From CAYYKK01 sp046351395 (lineage in GTDB: Bacteria > Myxococcota_A > Polyangia > Polyangiales > Polyangiaceae): DNA of 64,000 nt. Below the pieces are notes generated by a model that saw nothing but the letters and a program-made list of their open reading frames with translations, did no database searches and had not been told where the DNA came from. Both the position numbers and the translations under genes were made by a program. Below, in pieces: positions 39,090 through 49,854 of the stretch. Location: assembly GCA_046351395.1 (NCBI GenBank), contig JAXLYP010000001.1:62001-126000 (forward strand), given 5' to 3'. Within the stretch, counting starts at the first letter, position 1; each line of letters opens with the position of its first letter.

Positions 39090-39872
39090 TCATCTCGAAC
39101 GTGACGCGAGCTTTCGCAGCGTGGGTAGGATCATGCGACGCCGGAGCAGCACCACGAGGCGCTCCGAGAGGATCGTCGCGGCGTCGAGGAGGGCCTCGAG
39201 GTCCTTCCCCGCGCGCGGGAGGATCCCGCTCCGGAGGAGCTCCACCTCCACGCCGACCAGCGCGCGAATCGCCTGCGCGTAGGGTTCGAGCGCCGTGAAC
39301 GGGAGCATGTCGGGCGTGATCCCCGCGCGGCGCGCGCGGCCCAGCGTGCGGAGGAGCTCGAGATCGTCCCCCTCGTACGTCTCCTCGGAGGCCCCCGGTA
39401 TCGGCTTCACGAGCCCGAGCTCTCGGAAGAAGTCGAGCTCGCGCTCGGGGAGCCCCGCTGCGACGAGGCGCGCGCGCGTCCGGCTCCCGCGCGCGGGCAC
39501 CATGCGGTTCAGCGTGGCCTGGATCGCGCGCGCCGCGTGCTCCTCGTCCGGCTCCTCGGCTTTGCCGGCGAGGATGTCTCGGATGACCTTGAGGGGAAGG
39601 AAGTGCTCGCTCTGCAGCGCCTTGATGGTGCGGATCCGCGGGACGAGCCCCACATCGTAGTACGCCATGTTCCGGCTCGTTCGGAGCGGCGGCGCGGGCA
39701 GGAGCCCCTCCCGGATGTAGTGCTTGATCGTCGCCGACGGGACGCCGCTCTCCTTCGCGAGCGCGGCCATCTTCACGAGACCTTCGCGCTTCGGGCGCGG
39801 CGGAGGGGCCGGGGCACGTGCGGCCCGGCGAGGGGCGCGCGCGGGCTTTTCGCGCGAAACGGGGCGGTTCAT
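39090..39872 (-). CDS. MerR-family transcriptional regulator
   Basis: 260 residues. After a basic Pro/Ala-rich leader of about 30 residues comes the winged helix-turn-helix VKMAALAKESGVPSATIKHYIREGLLPAPPLRTSRNMAYYDVGLVPRIRTIKALQ, the MerR signature with the Y-x-R/HYIREGLLP turn. The C-terminus is longer than in metal-sensing MerR proteins and has no Cys, so an organic effector or protein ligand is more likely. The open frame runs upstream to 40169, but that section is antisense to the adjacent hydrolase. A perfect inverted repeat lies just before its start. Confidence 0.85.
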   Translation of the reverse strand: MNRPVSREKPARAPRRAARAPAPPPRPKREGLVKMAALAKESGVPSATIKHYIREGLLPAPPLRTSRNMAYYDVGLVPRIRTIKALQSEHFLPLKVIRDILAGKAEEPDEEHAARAIQATLNRMVPARGSRTRARLVAAGLPERELDFFRELGLVKPIPGASEETYEGDDLELLRTLGRARRAGITPDMLPFTALEPYAQAIRALVGVEVELLRSGILPRAGKDLEALLDAATILSERLVVLLRRRMILPTLRKLASRSR

Positions 39873-39884
39873 CCGCGCCAGAAA

Positions 39885-39917
39885 ATAGAAGTTGTAAGTC
39901 GAACTTTCAACTTCTAT
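39885..39917. promoter_or_regulatory. Symmetric divergent promoter/operator for the MerR gene and hydrolase
   Basis: Perfect 10-base arms (ATAGAAGTTG and CAACTTCTAT) flank a 13-base centre that is itself partly palindromic. On the minus strand TTGAAA and TATTTT are 17 bases apart; on the plus strand TTGTAA and TATCGT are 17 bases apart. Thus each strand has a promoter whose -35 and -10 sit in the repeat arms. This fits a site bound by the MerR regulator encoded 13 bases away and also controlling the divergent hydrolase gene (start 40001). Confidence 0.72.
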
Positions 39918-40000
39918 CGTCCCGCCCTCGCTCGACGTCGCGCGGAGGAGCCGCGCCAGAAGGGACCGCGCGCGGCGCGCTCCCTTTGAAAGGAACCCCG

Positions 40001-41104
40001 ATGCGCCCCTCTCACTCGCTCTTCGCACTTCTCTCCCTCGCGTGGATTCCCGCCTGCGACGACAGCGCGGTGACGAGCTCGGCGGGTGGGGCCGACTCCA
40101 CATCCACCTCGACGTCCAAAGCATCGAGCGGGACGGGATCGAACGGGACGACGAGCGCGAGCGGCTCACCCACCGGGGCGACCTCGACGGGATCCTCGAT
40201 GAGCACCAGCACGAGCACCGGCGGGGGCGCCGTTCCGGATCCGGACAAGCCTGGGCCCTTCGCGACGGAGACGATCACGGAGACGATCCAAGTCCAAGCG
40301 ACGAACCACTCCGTGCCGATCCGCTGCGTGTACCCCACGAGCGGCCCGGACGCGGGCCCCTACCCCGTCGTCGTGGTGTCGCACGGGTTCCAAATCCCCG
40401 CTTCGCAGTACAACGGGTACGTCGACCGGCTCGCGTCGTTCGGATACGTGGCGCTCACCGCCGACTTTCCGACGGGGTTCACCGCGAACAACGTCGCGAA
40501 CGCCGAAGACGTCCTCGCGGCGGTCGACTGGGCAGCGGCGAAGCCCGCGCTTGCAGGTATCGCCGACGCGACGAACGTCGGCCTCACGGGGCACTCGCTG
40601 GGAGGGAAAGTCTCGCTGCTCGCCTCCACGATGGACACGCGCGTGAAGGCGTCGATCACGCTCGACCCCGTCGACGGCGCGATGAACTGCTCGCCTCAAA
40701 ACTGTCCGGATGTGAGCAAGCTCATGCCCATCCCGATCCCGACGGGTTTCATCGGCGAGACGTTGGACAAGACCGGCGGCTCGTTCGGGATGGCGTGCGC
40801 GCCCGCCGCGGACAACTACGAGACGTTCTACGCAGGAACGAGCGCGCCGAGCCTCTCGGTGACCGTGAACGGCGCGAACCACATGAGCTTCATCGACGAC
40901 GTCGTCGGCTGCGGGTTCATCTGCAACTTCTGCAACACGGCGACCGCGCAGAACGCGACCGTCAATGCCTTGTCAAAAGCGTTCGTGACCGCGTTCTACG
41001 AGCGATGGCTGAAAGGCCGCGTCGAGTACGACGCGTACCTGACGGGAGACCTCGCGAAGACGAAGTACGTCGACACCGGGCTCGTGACGATCGCGAGCAA
41101 GTGA
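40001..41104 (+). CDS. Dienelactone-hydrolase / cutinase-like lipoprotein esterase
   Basis: 367 residues from MRPSHSLFALLSLAW, lipobox IPAC followed by Asp, with AAAGGA eight bases upstream. A Ser/Thr/Gly linker of about 65 residues precedes the catalytic domain. PVVVVSHGFQIP is the oxyanion loop and TGHSLGG is the nucleophile elbow. Asp in LDPVDGAMN and His in NGANHMSF complete a plausible triad. The family includes chlorophyllase-, PETase- and PAF-hydrolase-like enzymes. It is divergent from, and probably controlled by, the MerR regulator through the inverted repeat. Confidence 0.82.
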   Translation: MRPSHSLFALLSLAWIPACDDSAVTSSAGGADSTSTSTSKASSGTGSNGTTSASGSPTGATSTGSSMSTSTSTGGGAVPDPDKPGPFATETITETIQVQATNHSVPIRCVYPTSGPDAGPYPVVVVSHGFQIPASQYNGYVDRLASFGYVALTADFPTGFTANNVANAEDVLAAVDWAAAKPALAGIADATNVGLTGHSLGGKVSLLASTMDTRVKASITLDPVDGAMNCSPQNCPDVSKLMPIPIPTGFIGETLDKTGGSFGMACAPAADNYETFYAGTSAPSLSVTVNGANHMSFIDDVVGCGFICNFCNTATAQNATVNALSKAFVTAFYERWLKGRVEYDAYLTGDLAKTKYVDTGLVTIASK

Positions 41105-41108
41105 TCGA

Positions 41109-41440
41109 GCTCCGCTCCGCGGCGGTCCTCCGCCGAGTCCCTTGAGCGCGCCAAAGGCGCTCCGCTCCGCGGCGGTCTTCCGCCGAATCCCGTGCGCGCC
41201 GAGGGCTCCGCTCCGCGGCGGTCCTCCGCCGAATCCCGTGAGCGCGCCGAAGGCGCTCCGCTCCGCGGCGGTCCTCCGCCGAATCCCGTGCGCGCGCCGA
41301 GGGCTCCGCTCCGCGGCGGTCCTCCGCCGAATCCCGTGCGCGCGCCGAAGGCGCTCCGCTCAGCGGCGGTCCTCCGCCGAATCCCGTGCGCGCGCCGAAG
41401 GCGCTCCGCTCAGCGGCGGTCCTCCGCCGAATTTCGGGCG
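41109..41440. repeat. Clustered two-hairpin repeat units, locus 2 (seven copies)
   Basis: Copies of the core GGCGGTCCTCCGCCGA begin near 41121, 41171, 41217, 41267, 41315, 41365 and 41415, spacing 46-50 bases. Between cores lies GCGCGCCGAAGGCGCTCC. Each unit has hairpin 1 (GCGCC-GAA-GGCGC; some copies have a 2-base deletion giving GAGGGCTCC) and hairpin 2 (CGGCGG-TCCT-CCGCCG). There are no unique spacers, so this is not a CRISPR array. It fills the space after the hydrolase stop; the following 106 bases to rpmA hold nothing I recognise. Confidence 0.85.
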
Positions 41441-41546
41441 TCGCGACGCCGCACAAACGAACAAAGGGAGATAGAGGTCGAGCCGTGCCCGTCCCCCATC
41501 TCCCAGCTTCGCGCCTCCCTTCAGGAGAGCGCGCGGAAGCGTTCCC

Positions 41547-41801
41547 TCACTTCGGGTAAACGGAGACGCGCTTGCGCACGTTGCTCTGCCACTCGTACTT
41601 CACGATGCCGTCCACGAGGGCGAACAGCGTGAAGTCTCGGCCGGTGCCGACGTTGCGCCCCGCGTGGATCGAGGAGCCGACCTGGCGGACGAGGATGCTG
41701 CCCGCGGGGACTTCCTGTCCCGCGTAGACCTTCGTGCCGCGCATCTGCGCCTTGGAGTCGCGACCGTTGCGGGAAGACCCGCCGCCTTTTTTGTGAGCCA
41801 T
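41547..41801 (-). CDS. rpmA: 50S ribosomal protein L27
   Basis: 84 residues beginning MAHKKGGGSSRNGRDSKAQ, the conserved N-terminus that reaches the peptidyl-transferase centre. The rest (GQEVPAGSILVRQVGSSIHAGRNVGTGRDFTLFALVDG) is diagnostic. It follows rplU on the same strand, the usual pair. The obg gene that often follows is not present; instead the repeat array and the hydrolase lie downstream. Confidence 0.97.
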   Translation of the reverse strand: MAHKKGGGSSRNGRDSKAQMRGTKVYAGQEVPAGSILVRQVGSSIHAGRNVGTGRDFTLFALVDGIVKYEWQSNVRKRVSVYPK

Positions 41802-41858
41802 GACGTTCTACCTCTTCCGAGACTTCTTCGAGCGTGCTGCCGTCGACGGACGGAGCGC

Positions 41859-42167
41859 TCAGCCCTTGATCGACGTGATGACGACGTCCGTGAAGGGCTG
41901 GCGGTGGCCGTTCTTCCGGCGGTAGTTCTTGCGGCGACGGAACTTGAAGAGCGTGATCTTCGGGCCGCGATCCTGGGTCGAGATCGTCGCCGAGACGCTC
42001 GCGCCGGACACGGTGGGCTGGCCGACCTTCACGGTCTCGCCGCCCAGGAGCAGCACCTCGCCGAAGGTCACCGCCGCGCCCGGATCCCCAGGGATCTTCT
42101 CGACGCGAAGCTTCTGGCCTTCCGTCACCCGATACTGCTTTCCACCGGTCTTGATGACTGCGTACAT
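41859..42167 (-). CDS. rplU: 50S ribosomal protein L21
   Basis: 102 residues (MYAVIKTGGKQYRVTEGQKLRVEKI... KFRRRKNYRRKNGHRQPFTDVVIT) with the conserved basic block that binds 23S rRNA. It leads the rplU-rpmA transcription unit with 57 bases to rpmA. A good promoter lies 26 bases upstream. Confidence 0.97.
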   Translation of the reverse strand: MYAVIKTGGKQYRVTEGQKLRVEKIPGDPGAAVTFGEVLLLGGETVKVGQPTVSGASVSATISTQDRGPKITLFKFRRRKNYRRKNGHRQPFTDVVITSIKG

Positions 42168-42192
42168 GGTCGTCTACCTCGAAGGGGCGGCG

Positions 42193-42220
42193 ACTATACT
42201 CGCGGGCGCGCTCGTTTCAA
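42193..42220 (-). promoter_or_regulatory. rplU-rpmA promoter
   Basis: On the minus strand TTGAAA (42220-42215) and TATAGT (42198-42193) are 16 bases apart, close to the housekeeping consensus, which is striking in this GC-rich sequence. The -10 lies 26 bases from the rplU ATG. This fits a strong constitutive promoter. Confidence 0.65.
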
Positions 42221-42337
42221 GCGCCTAGCGCAGTTTCTTCCGAGCTACGACTGCGTTCAGGGGTGCGTTCAGGGTCGCCGCCAAGTTCTTGGCTCGCCAT
42301 CGCCCGGTTCAGGTATCGACGGGGGAAGGAGATCAGC

Positions 42338-44320
<1,983 letters not shown>

Positions 44321-44390
44321 CATCGACGGGCGCCGCCTCTCCGCGAGAACCCCTTCGCGTCGGAGCGCGGAGGGGCGGGTCCGCTCGTTC

Positions 44391-46415
44391 ATGACGAAGA
44401 CGAGAAAGCAGCACGTCCTCCTCGCGCTCTCCATCGCGGCGGTCGTGGGCGCGTTCACGTTCGCGACCCGGTTCACGTACGGCGTGCTCGGCACGCACGA
44501 CGCAGCTTGGCTCGTCCGCACGGAGGCGCCCCGGGAGACGCTGAAGACGCTGCAGCGGCGCTTCAGCGCGGACCAGCGCTACTTCGACATGAACGTCGTC
44601 GACGGCGGCGTGCGCCTGGTGGCGGACGAGCACTACCGCGACCTCGTTCGGGCCCGCGTCGCCTGGGACGGCGGCCTCACCGCTCGCCGCGTGGATCCGA
44701 CCTTCGATCTGCCCGATCCACGCAACCCCGCGATTCAGGTCCTGCCCGCCGACGCGCGCGGCGGGCGGCGCTGGCGCGGGACGATGGACGCGCTCTTCGC
44801 GGATCTCGACGCGCTCCCAGAGGATCCGGCGCACGCCCTGCTCCTCGTCCGCCGGCGCGGGCTCGGCGGCGCGGGCATCTACGAGACGATCGCGGTGGAT
44901 CACGACCCCGCGTGGAAGGTCGGCGGCACGCTCCCCGGCGCGGCGAGCGACGAGAAGCTCGAGGTGTTCCCCACGAAGGATGGGCGCGGGCTCTTCCTGA
45001 TGCTCCCGCCCCCGGCCGCGACCGCGCTCGCCGAGCTCGCCGCGGCGGCGAAGGAGCGAGGGGATCGCTACGCGCTCAGCGCGGGGCCCTCGACCCTGGG
45101 CACGGAATGGGCGACCGAGGATCGAGGCCTCGTCATCTCCCTCGGCGAGGACGTCGCCGCGTACGAGTTCGCCTTCCGCAACTACCTTCGTCTCTCGAGC
45201 GGAGGGCTGCCGAAGAACCTGCCCATCGAGGAGACGCGGCTGCCGCTCGACATCGGCCTCGGTGCGCTCCACATCGCGCTGCCGCTGCTCGTCGCGGGCG
45301 TGTGGTTCGCGATCGCGCGGCGCCTTGATCGCGCAGCGCCCGAGCCCTGGTGGCTCGTGCTCCTCACCGGCGCGGTCTCGCTCGCGATCAACCCGCTCAC
45401 GCTCTACCTCCGCAAGCCCATCGAGGGCATCGACTGGCTCGATCCTCAGCTCACCGATCGCGTCGGACGCCTCGAGGGGTTCGGCGACACCCTCCTCGCG
45501 TTCTTTCTGCACGCGGGGATCCCCGAGGAGCTCGTGAAGCTCCTGCCCGTCCTCCTCGTCGCGCGGTGGAGGAAGGAGTTCGACGAGCCCATCGACGGCG
45601 TCCTCTACTGCGCTGCCTCCGCCGCGGGGTTCTCGTGCATCGAGGAGTACGGCTACCTCTTCTACGGACGGATGCACGCCTCGCTCCTCGTGCTGCGCGC
45701 GACGAGCACCCCGCCCGCGCACATCTTCTTCACGGCGATCAGCGGGTACGCGCTCGGTCAGGGGATCGGCAAAGGGTGGCGCGCCATCCCCATCGCGATC
45801 CTCGGGCTGCTCGGCGCGGCGTTCGCGCACGCGCTCTACGACACGAGCATCACGTTCCCCGTGCTGCAGCTCGTGGGGCGCGCGCTCCTCGTCGCGCTCC
45901 TCCTCGTGTTCGCCTACCTCGTGCGGCGCGCGCTGCGAGGCTCGAAGCGGAAAGTCTCGGCCCTGCCCGGCGCCGTGGTCGTGCGCGTCGGCAACTACGT
46001 CGTCTTCGCGCTGATGACCGCCGGGATCGCGCTCGCGACGCTGCTCGCGCGCGAGCTCGCGCTCCGCTCCTCCCCCGAGTCGACGTACACCACGGGCACG
46101 ACGATCGCGCTCCTCATCGCGCTCTCCGCGGCGACGGGGGCAGCGGCGTTCGTCCTCGTGGCGAGCATCCCCATCGACGCCGTCATCGACCCCGCGGGCG
46201 TGACGTTCTCCGGGGTGACGTACGCCTGGGACGAGATCGAGGGGATCGCGTACCGCCATCGGGTGGGGCGGCTCGGGCGCCGCTCGACGATCCTCGTTCG
46301 GCTCCGCGAGAAGGAGATCCGGATCGGCCCGCTCGGCGATCGCGCGGCCGTCGCGCTGTACGTCGCGATCGACGCCCATCGCCCGCAGCCAGCCCCCATC
46401 CCAGCGGCCGCTTGA
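44391..46415 (+). CDS. PrsW-like intramembrane protease with extra terminal domains
   Basis: 674 residues, about twice the usual PrsW length. Helix 1 is LLALSIAAVVGAFTFATRF. Residues about 45-285 form a soluble domain (QRRFSADQRYFDMNVVDGGVRLVAD...) slightly recalling the extracytoplasmic parts of SecD-like proteins. The PrsW core has Glu-Glu near 379 (IPEELVKLLP), a second Glu pair near 416 (SCIEEYGYLF), His near 443 (PPAHIFFTAISGYALGQ) and AHALYD near 480. The C-terminal 70 residues (VIDPAGVTFSGVTYAWDEIEGI) look like a PH-type domain. Family PrsW cleaves anti-sigma factors; targets here are unknown. Confidence 0.82.
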   Translation: MTKTRKQHVLLALSIAAVVGAFTFATRFTYGVLGTHDAAWLVRTEAPRETLKTLQRRFSADQRYFDMNVVDGGVRLVADEHYRDLVRARVAWDGGLTARRVDPTFDLPDPRNPAIQVLPADARGGRRWRGTMDALFADLDALPEDPAHALLLVRRRGLGGAGIYETIAVDHDPAWKVGGTLPGAASDEKLEVFPTKDGRGLFLMLPPPAATALAELAAAAKERGDRYALSAGPSTLGTEWATEDRGLVISLGEDVAAYEFAFRNYLRLSSGGLPKNLPIEETRLPLDIGLGALHIALPLLVAGVWFAIARRLDRAAPEPWWLVLLTGAVSLAINPLTLYLRKPIEGIDWLDPQLTDRVGRLEGFGDTLLAFFLHAGIPEELVKLLPVLLVARWRKEFDEPIDGVLYCAASAAGFSCIEEYGYLFYGRMHASLLVLRATSTPPAHIFFTAISGYALGQGIGKGWRAIPIAILGLLGAAFAHALYDTSITFPVLQLVGRALLVALLLVFAYLVRRALRGSKRKVSALPGAVVVRVGNYVVFALMTAGIALATLLARELALRSSPESTYTTGTTIALLIALSAATGAAAFVLVASIPIDAVIDPAGVTFSGVTYAWDEIEGIAYRHRVGRLGRRSTILVRLREKEIRIGPLGDRAAVALYVAIDAHRPQPAPIPAAA

Positions 46416-46475
46416 GGGAGCGCGGGACCGCTGTGCAGGTTGCAGAGCCCTGCCGGTGGGAGTACCAGTGGGGCG

Positions 46476-47657
46476 GTGCGGGACGAGGTAGAGCGCGTCG
46501 AAACGGCGACGCCCGAGAGCGATGGAGCGGTCGTGTACACGCCGCCCTCGCAGCGCGTCATCGTCATCGATGACGACGCCCCCGAACAGGACGCCTACCC
46601 GCCGCCGCGCTCGCGCGGCCCCCAGCTCGGTCCCGCCGCGCCCTCCGCCAAGGCGATCGGCCTCGTCGTGGGAGGCGTGCTCGCGCTCGCGGCGCTGAAC
46701 GTGTGGCTGCTCGATCGAGCTCGGTCCCCCTCCGAGCCCGATGCGCCCGCCGCGGCGGCGGCGCCGAGCGGGACGCCGTGGCTCGAGGCCGCTGCCGAGG
46801 GAGCGATCGTTCCCCCCGCCGAGGCGGCCTCCGCGCGCGGCGAGGGTGGCGAGCTCGAGGATCTCGCGCCGAGCGACGATCGCAAGCCGGACGCGAAGGA
46901 CAAGGCGAAGAAGTCCACGGGCAAGGCGCCGACGACGGTCCTCGAGGCGATCGCCGCAGGGTGCTCCACGTCGAGCGTCGACGGGTTGAGCCGACAAATC
47001 ATCGCCGAGGGGCGGTGCATCGATCCGGACGCGTTCGCCCCCGTGCCCGCGCGCAAGAACCTCACGGTCGGCTCGCAGGTGTTCCTCTACCTCGAGGCGC
47101 CCGCGCGCGACCACCTGCTGAAAGTGCTCGACGCGCATCCCACGAAGACGCTCGTCGTGAACAGCGCGCTGCGCACGATCGCGCAGCAGTACCTCCTCTC
47201 GAAGTGGGGCGCGAACAAGAGCTGCGGCGTCGAGCTCGCCGCGACGCCCGGGGAGAGCAACCACGAGAGCGGCCTCGCGCTCGATGTCCGCGAGCCGGGG
47301 ACGTGGCGGCCCCTCCTCGAGGCCGAGGGCTTCCGCTGGCTCGGTCCGACCGACAAGGTGCACTTCGACTATCGCGGCCCCGGCTCCGTCGATCACACCG
47401 GGATGGATGTGACCGCGTTCCAACGACTCTGGAACCGCAACCACGCGGACGACCCGATCCGCGTCAGCGGGAAGTTCGACGCCGAGACCGAGGCGCGCCT
47501 GAAGAAGTCGCCGCCGGGAGGGTTTCCCGTGGGCGCGCAGTGCCGCCGGAGCGAGGGCACCAAGCCCCCGCCCGTCGCCGCCGCGCCGAAGGCGAACGAC
47601 AAACCCGCGAAGGCGGACAAGAGCGACAAGAAGAAGAAGGCGTCCACCCACAAGTGA
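46476..47657 (+). CDS. VanY-type D,D-carboxypeptidase with peptidoglycan-binding domain
   Basis: About 393 residues from a GTG at 46476; a TTG at 46440 is an alternative. A single N-terminal helix (IGLVVGGVLALAALNVWLL) anchors it. The zinc peptidase motif is GESNHESGLALDV with a second His in VHFDYRG, the SxHxxGxAxD pattern of VanY/DdcY enzymes that trim D-Ala from cell-wall stem peptides. The following TGMDVTAFQRLWNRNHADDPIRVSGKFDAETEARLKK is a PG-binding type 1 domain. The Lys-rich tail ends KKKASTHK. It follows the PrsW-like gene by 60 bases. Confidence 0.85.
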   Translation: MRDEVERVETATPESDGAVVYTPPSQRVIVIDDDAPEQDAYPPPRSRGPQLGPAAPSAKAIGLVVGGVLALAALNVWLLDRARSPSEPDAPAAAAAPSGTPWLEAAAEGAIVPPAEAASARGEGGELEDLAPSDDRKPDAKDKAKKSTGKAPTTVLEAIAAGCSTSSVDGLSRQIIAEGRCIDPDAFAPVPARKNLTVGSQVFLYLEAPARDHLLKVLDAHPTKTLVVNSALRTIAQQYLLSKWGANKSCGVELAATPGESNHESGLALDVREPGTWRPLLEAEGFRWLGPTDKVHFDYRGPGSVDHTGMDVTAFQRLWNRNHADDPIRVSGKFDAETEARLKKSPPGGFPVGAQCRRSEGTKPPPVAAAPKANDKPAKADKSDKKKKASTHK

Positions 47658-47714
47658 CGGCCGGCGCTCGGCGCCGACGACCGAGATCCTTCTGGCGCGC
47701 GGTCATCGCGTAGA

Positions 47715-49847
47715 ATGGCGTCGATGACCCGACGCTCGCTCTTTCTCCTCGGTTCGCTCCTCTCGGCGGCGGGGCTCGCTGCGGTGCTGGGCGTCGGCTG
47801 CGACGACGGGACGATCTCGACGTCCGGCTCCTCGTCGAGCGGTGCGGGCGGCGACAGCGGCTCCACGACGGGCTCCACGGCCGCCGGGACGTTCTCGTCC
47901 GGCACCTCGTCGCAGCTCACGCTCTCGATCGATCCCGCCGATCCGATCCTCGACGTGGCGGGCGCGCCGAAGTCCGTCGCGCTCACCGCGAAATTCAGCG
48001 ACGGGACGATCCCCGCGAACGTGACGTGGACGGTCGACGACGTCGTCGTCGGGCTCGTCGATGCCACCGGGACGTTCACGTCGAAGGGCTTCGTCGCTGG
48101 GGACGCGAAGGTGACCGCGACCGCGGGGAGCGCGAGCGGATCCACGACCGTGCACGTGCACGTCCACATCGTGGAAAACCCGGGGAACCTCTCGGCCTCG
48201 GACATCGCGCTGCTCCAGGCGGGTGGGAGCGCCGACGCCGCGTTCAAGTGGCTCTACCCGTACGACAAGACCGTGTTCCCGCGCGGCCTGCGCGCGCCCG
48301 AGCTCCAGCTCGCGGGCGCCGCGGCGGAAGCGACCTACGTGAAGATCGGGTTCGGCAACTACCTCTACGAGGGGTTCTTCGGCGCCGCGAATCCCGTCCG
48401 CGCGACGCTCTCGCCCGAGATCTGGAAGAGCGTCACGGCGAGCGCGAAGGCGACCGACACGGTGCAGGTCGGCGTCACCAAGCTGAGCGGCGGCCAGGCG
48501 ACCGGCCCCGCGACCGAGGCGTGGACCATCGCGCAGGGCGCCTTCAAGGGCAGCATCTACTACAACACGTACAAGTCCGCGCTCACGAGCACGGGCGCGG
48601 TCATGCGCGTCCGACCCAACGTCGACGCGTCCGTGTTCCTCGGCAACTGCACCGTTTGCCACTCGGTCAGCGCGAACGGGAACGTCGTCGCGGGCGGGCT
48701 GAGCTGGGGCAACGGCAACCCGCTCGACAGCGGCGCCTTCGACATCGCGACGGACGGCACGTCCGCTCCGCGATACACCGACGACGACGGCCGAAAGCTC
48801 GCGTTCGGGGCGCTCACCCCGGACGGGACGAAGCTCCTTTCGAACGGCGTCCCCGGATCGGGGAGCCCCATCCGCGGCCTCGGCGGAGCCTACCCGAGCA
48901 AGCTCTTCGACACCGCGACGGGCGCCGAGATCCCGACGCCCACGTGGCCCGTCGTGAACGCCCTCACGCCGGTGTTCTCACCCGACGGCAAGCACGTGGC
49001 GTTCAACCACTACGACGTCGCGCCGAACACCCTCGGGGTGATGGACGTGGATCTCGCGGCGTCGCCCCCCGCGTTCTCGAACCTCGCGGACGTGGCGACG
49101 TCGACGCGCGCCATCGCGGGTTGGCCGAGCTTCCTGCCGGACAGCGCGGCGCTCGTGTTCCACGACGGCGAGGCGTTCGATACCGCGGCGTATGGAGGTG
49201 GCCCGCGCCTCGGGGAGATCGCGTTCGTGGACCTCGCGTCGAAGCAAGTGAAGGCGCTCCGCGCGCTCAACGGTCGAAACGCCGACGGCTCGGTGTACCT
49301 CCCGTTCGGCGAAGCGGAGGAGGCGAACCTCGACTACGAGCCGACCGTCCTGCCCATCGCCGTCGGCGGCTACTACTGGGTCGTCTTCACGAGCCGCCGA
49401 GCGTACGGAAACGAGATCTCGCCCACGGGGACGGTCCCCGGTGGCGCGGACAAGTGGGGCGGCATCTTCAACGGCGTGGAGACTCCGAGCGTACGGAAGA
49501 AGCTCTGGGTGTCCGCGATCGACATCAACCACGTCGGCAAGGACGACCCGAGCCACCCCGCGTTCTACCTGGGCGAGCAGGAGCTCGCGGCGGGCAACAT
49601 GCGCGCGTTCGCCGCGCTCGATCCCTGCAAGCCCGACGGGGAGTCCTGCGAGTCCGGCGCAGATTGTTGCGGCGGCTTCTGCCAGCCGAACGGGGAGACG
49701 GATCCCGACGGGAACCCGATCACGGTGTGCGGGATGAAGACGGGCGGCTGCTCCAACATCGACGAGGCGTGCGACAGCGCCTCGGACTGCTGCGATCCGA
49801 GCGCGCTCTGCATCAACGGCCACTGCGCCGTGCCGCCTCCGAACTGA
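47715..49847 (+). CDS. Lipoprotein with Ig-like domain, CxxCH motif and Cys-knot tail
   Basis: 710 residues; start at 47715 or the in-frame ATG at 47724. Lipobox GVGCDD plus a Ser/Thr/Gly linker, then a BIG2-type domain (IDPADPILDVAGAPKSVAL). The single c-type heme motif is GNCTVCHSVS. Propeller-like strands (TPDGTKLLSNGV; SPDGKHVAFNHYD) and a block WVVFTSRRAYGNE... LWVSAID match its paralog at 21.1 kb. The C-terminus has paired-Cys units (DGESCESGADCCGGFC; DEACDSASDCCDPSALC) like dickkopf/knottin repeats. A broken cytochrome gene lies directly downstream. Confidence 0.8.
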   Translation: MASMTRRSLFLLGSLLSAAGLAAVLGVGCDDGTISTSGSSSSGAGGDSGSTTGSTAAGTFSSGTSSQLTLSIDPADPILDVAGAPKSVALTAKFSDGTIPANVTWTVDDVVVGLVDATGTFTSKGFVAGDAKVTATAGSASGSTTVHVHVHIVENPGNLSASDIALLQAGGSADAAFKWLYPYDKTVFPRGLRAPELQLAGAAAEATYVKIGFGNYLYEGFFGAANPVRATLSPEIWKSVTASAKATDTVQVGVTKLSGGQATGPATEAWTIAQGAFKGSIYYNTYKSALTSTGAVMRVRPNVDASVFLGNCTVCHSVSANGNVVAGGLSWGNGNPLDSGAFDIATDGTSAPRYTDDDGRKLAFGALTPDGTKLLSNGVPGSGSPIRGLGGAYPSKLFDTATGAEIPTPTWPVVNALTPVFSPDGKHVAFNHYDVAPNTLGVMDVDLAASPPAFSNLADVATSTRAIAGWPSFLPDSAALVFHDGEAFDTAAYGGGPRLGEIAFVDLASKQVKALRALNGRNADGSVYLPFGEAEEANLDYEPTVLPIAVGGYYWVVFTSRRAYGNEISPTGTVPGGADKWGGIFNGVETPSVRKKLWVSAIDINHVGKDDPSHPAFYLGEQELAAGNMRAFAALDPCKPDGESCESGADCCGGFCQPNGETDPDGNPITVCGMKTGGCSNIDEACDSASDCCDPSALCINGHCAVPPPN

Positions 49848-49854
49848 CCGAGCT

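Noticed and set aside
41109..41440. CRISPR array
   Set aside because: Units are near-identical over their full length and lack unique spacers, and no cas gene is present.
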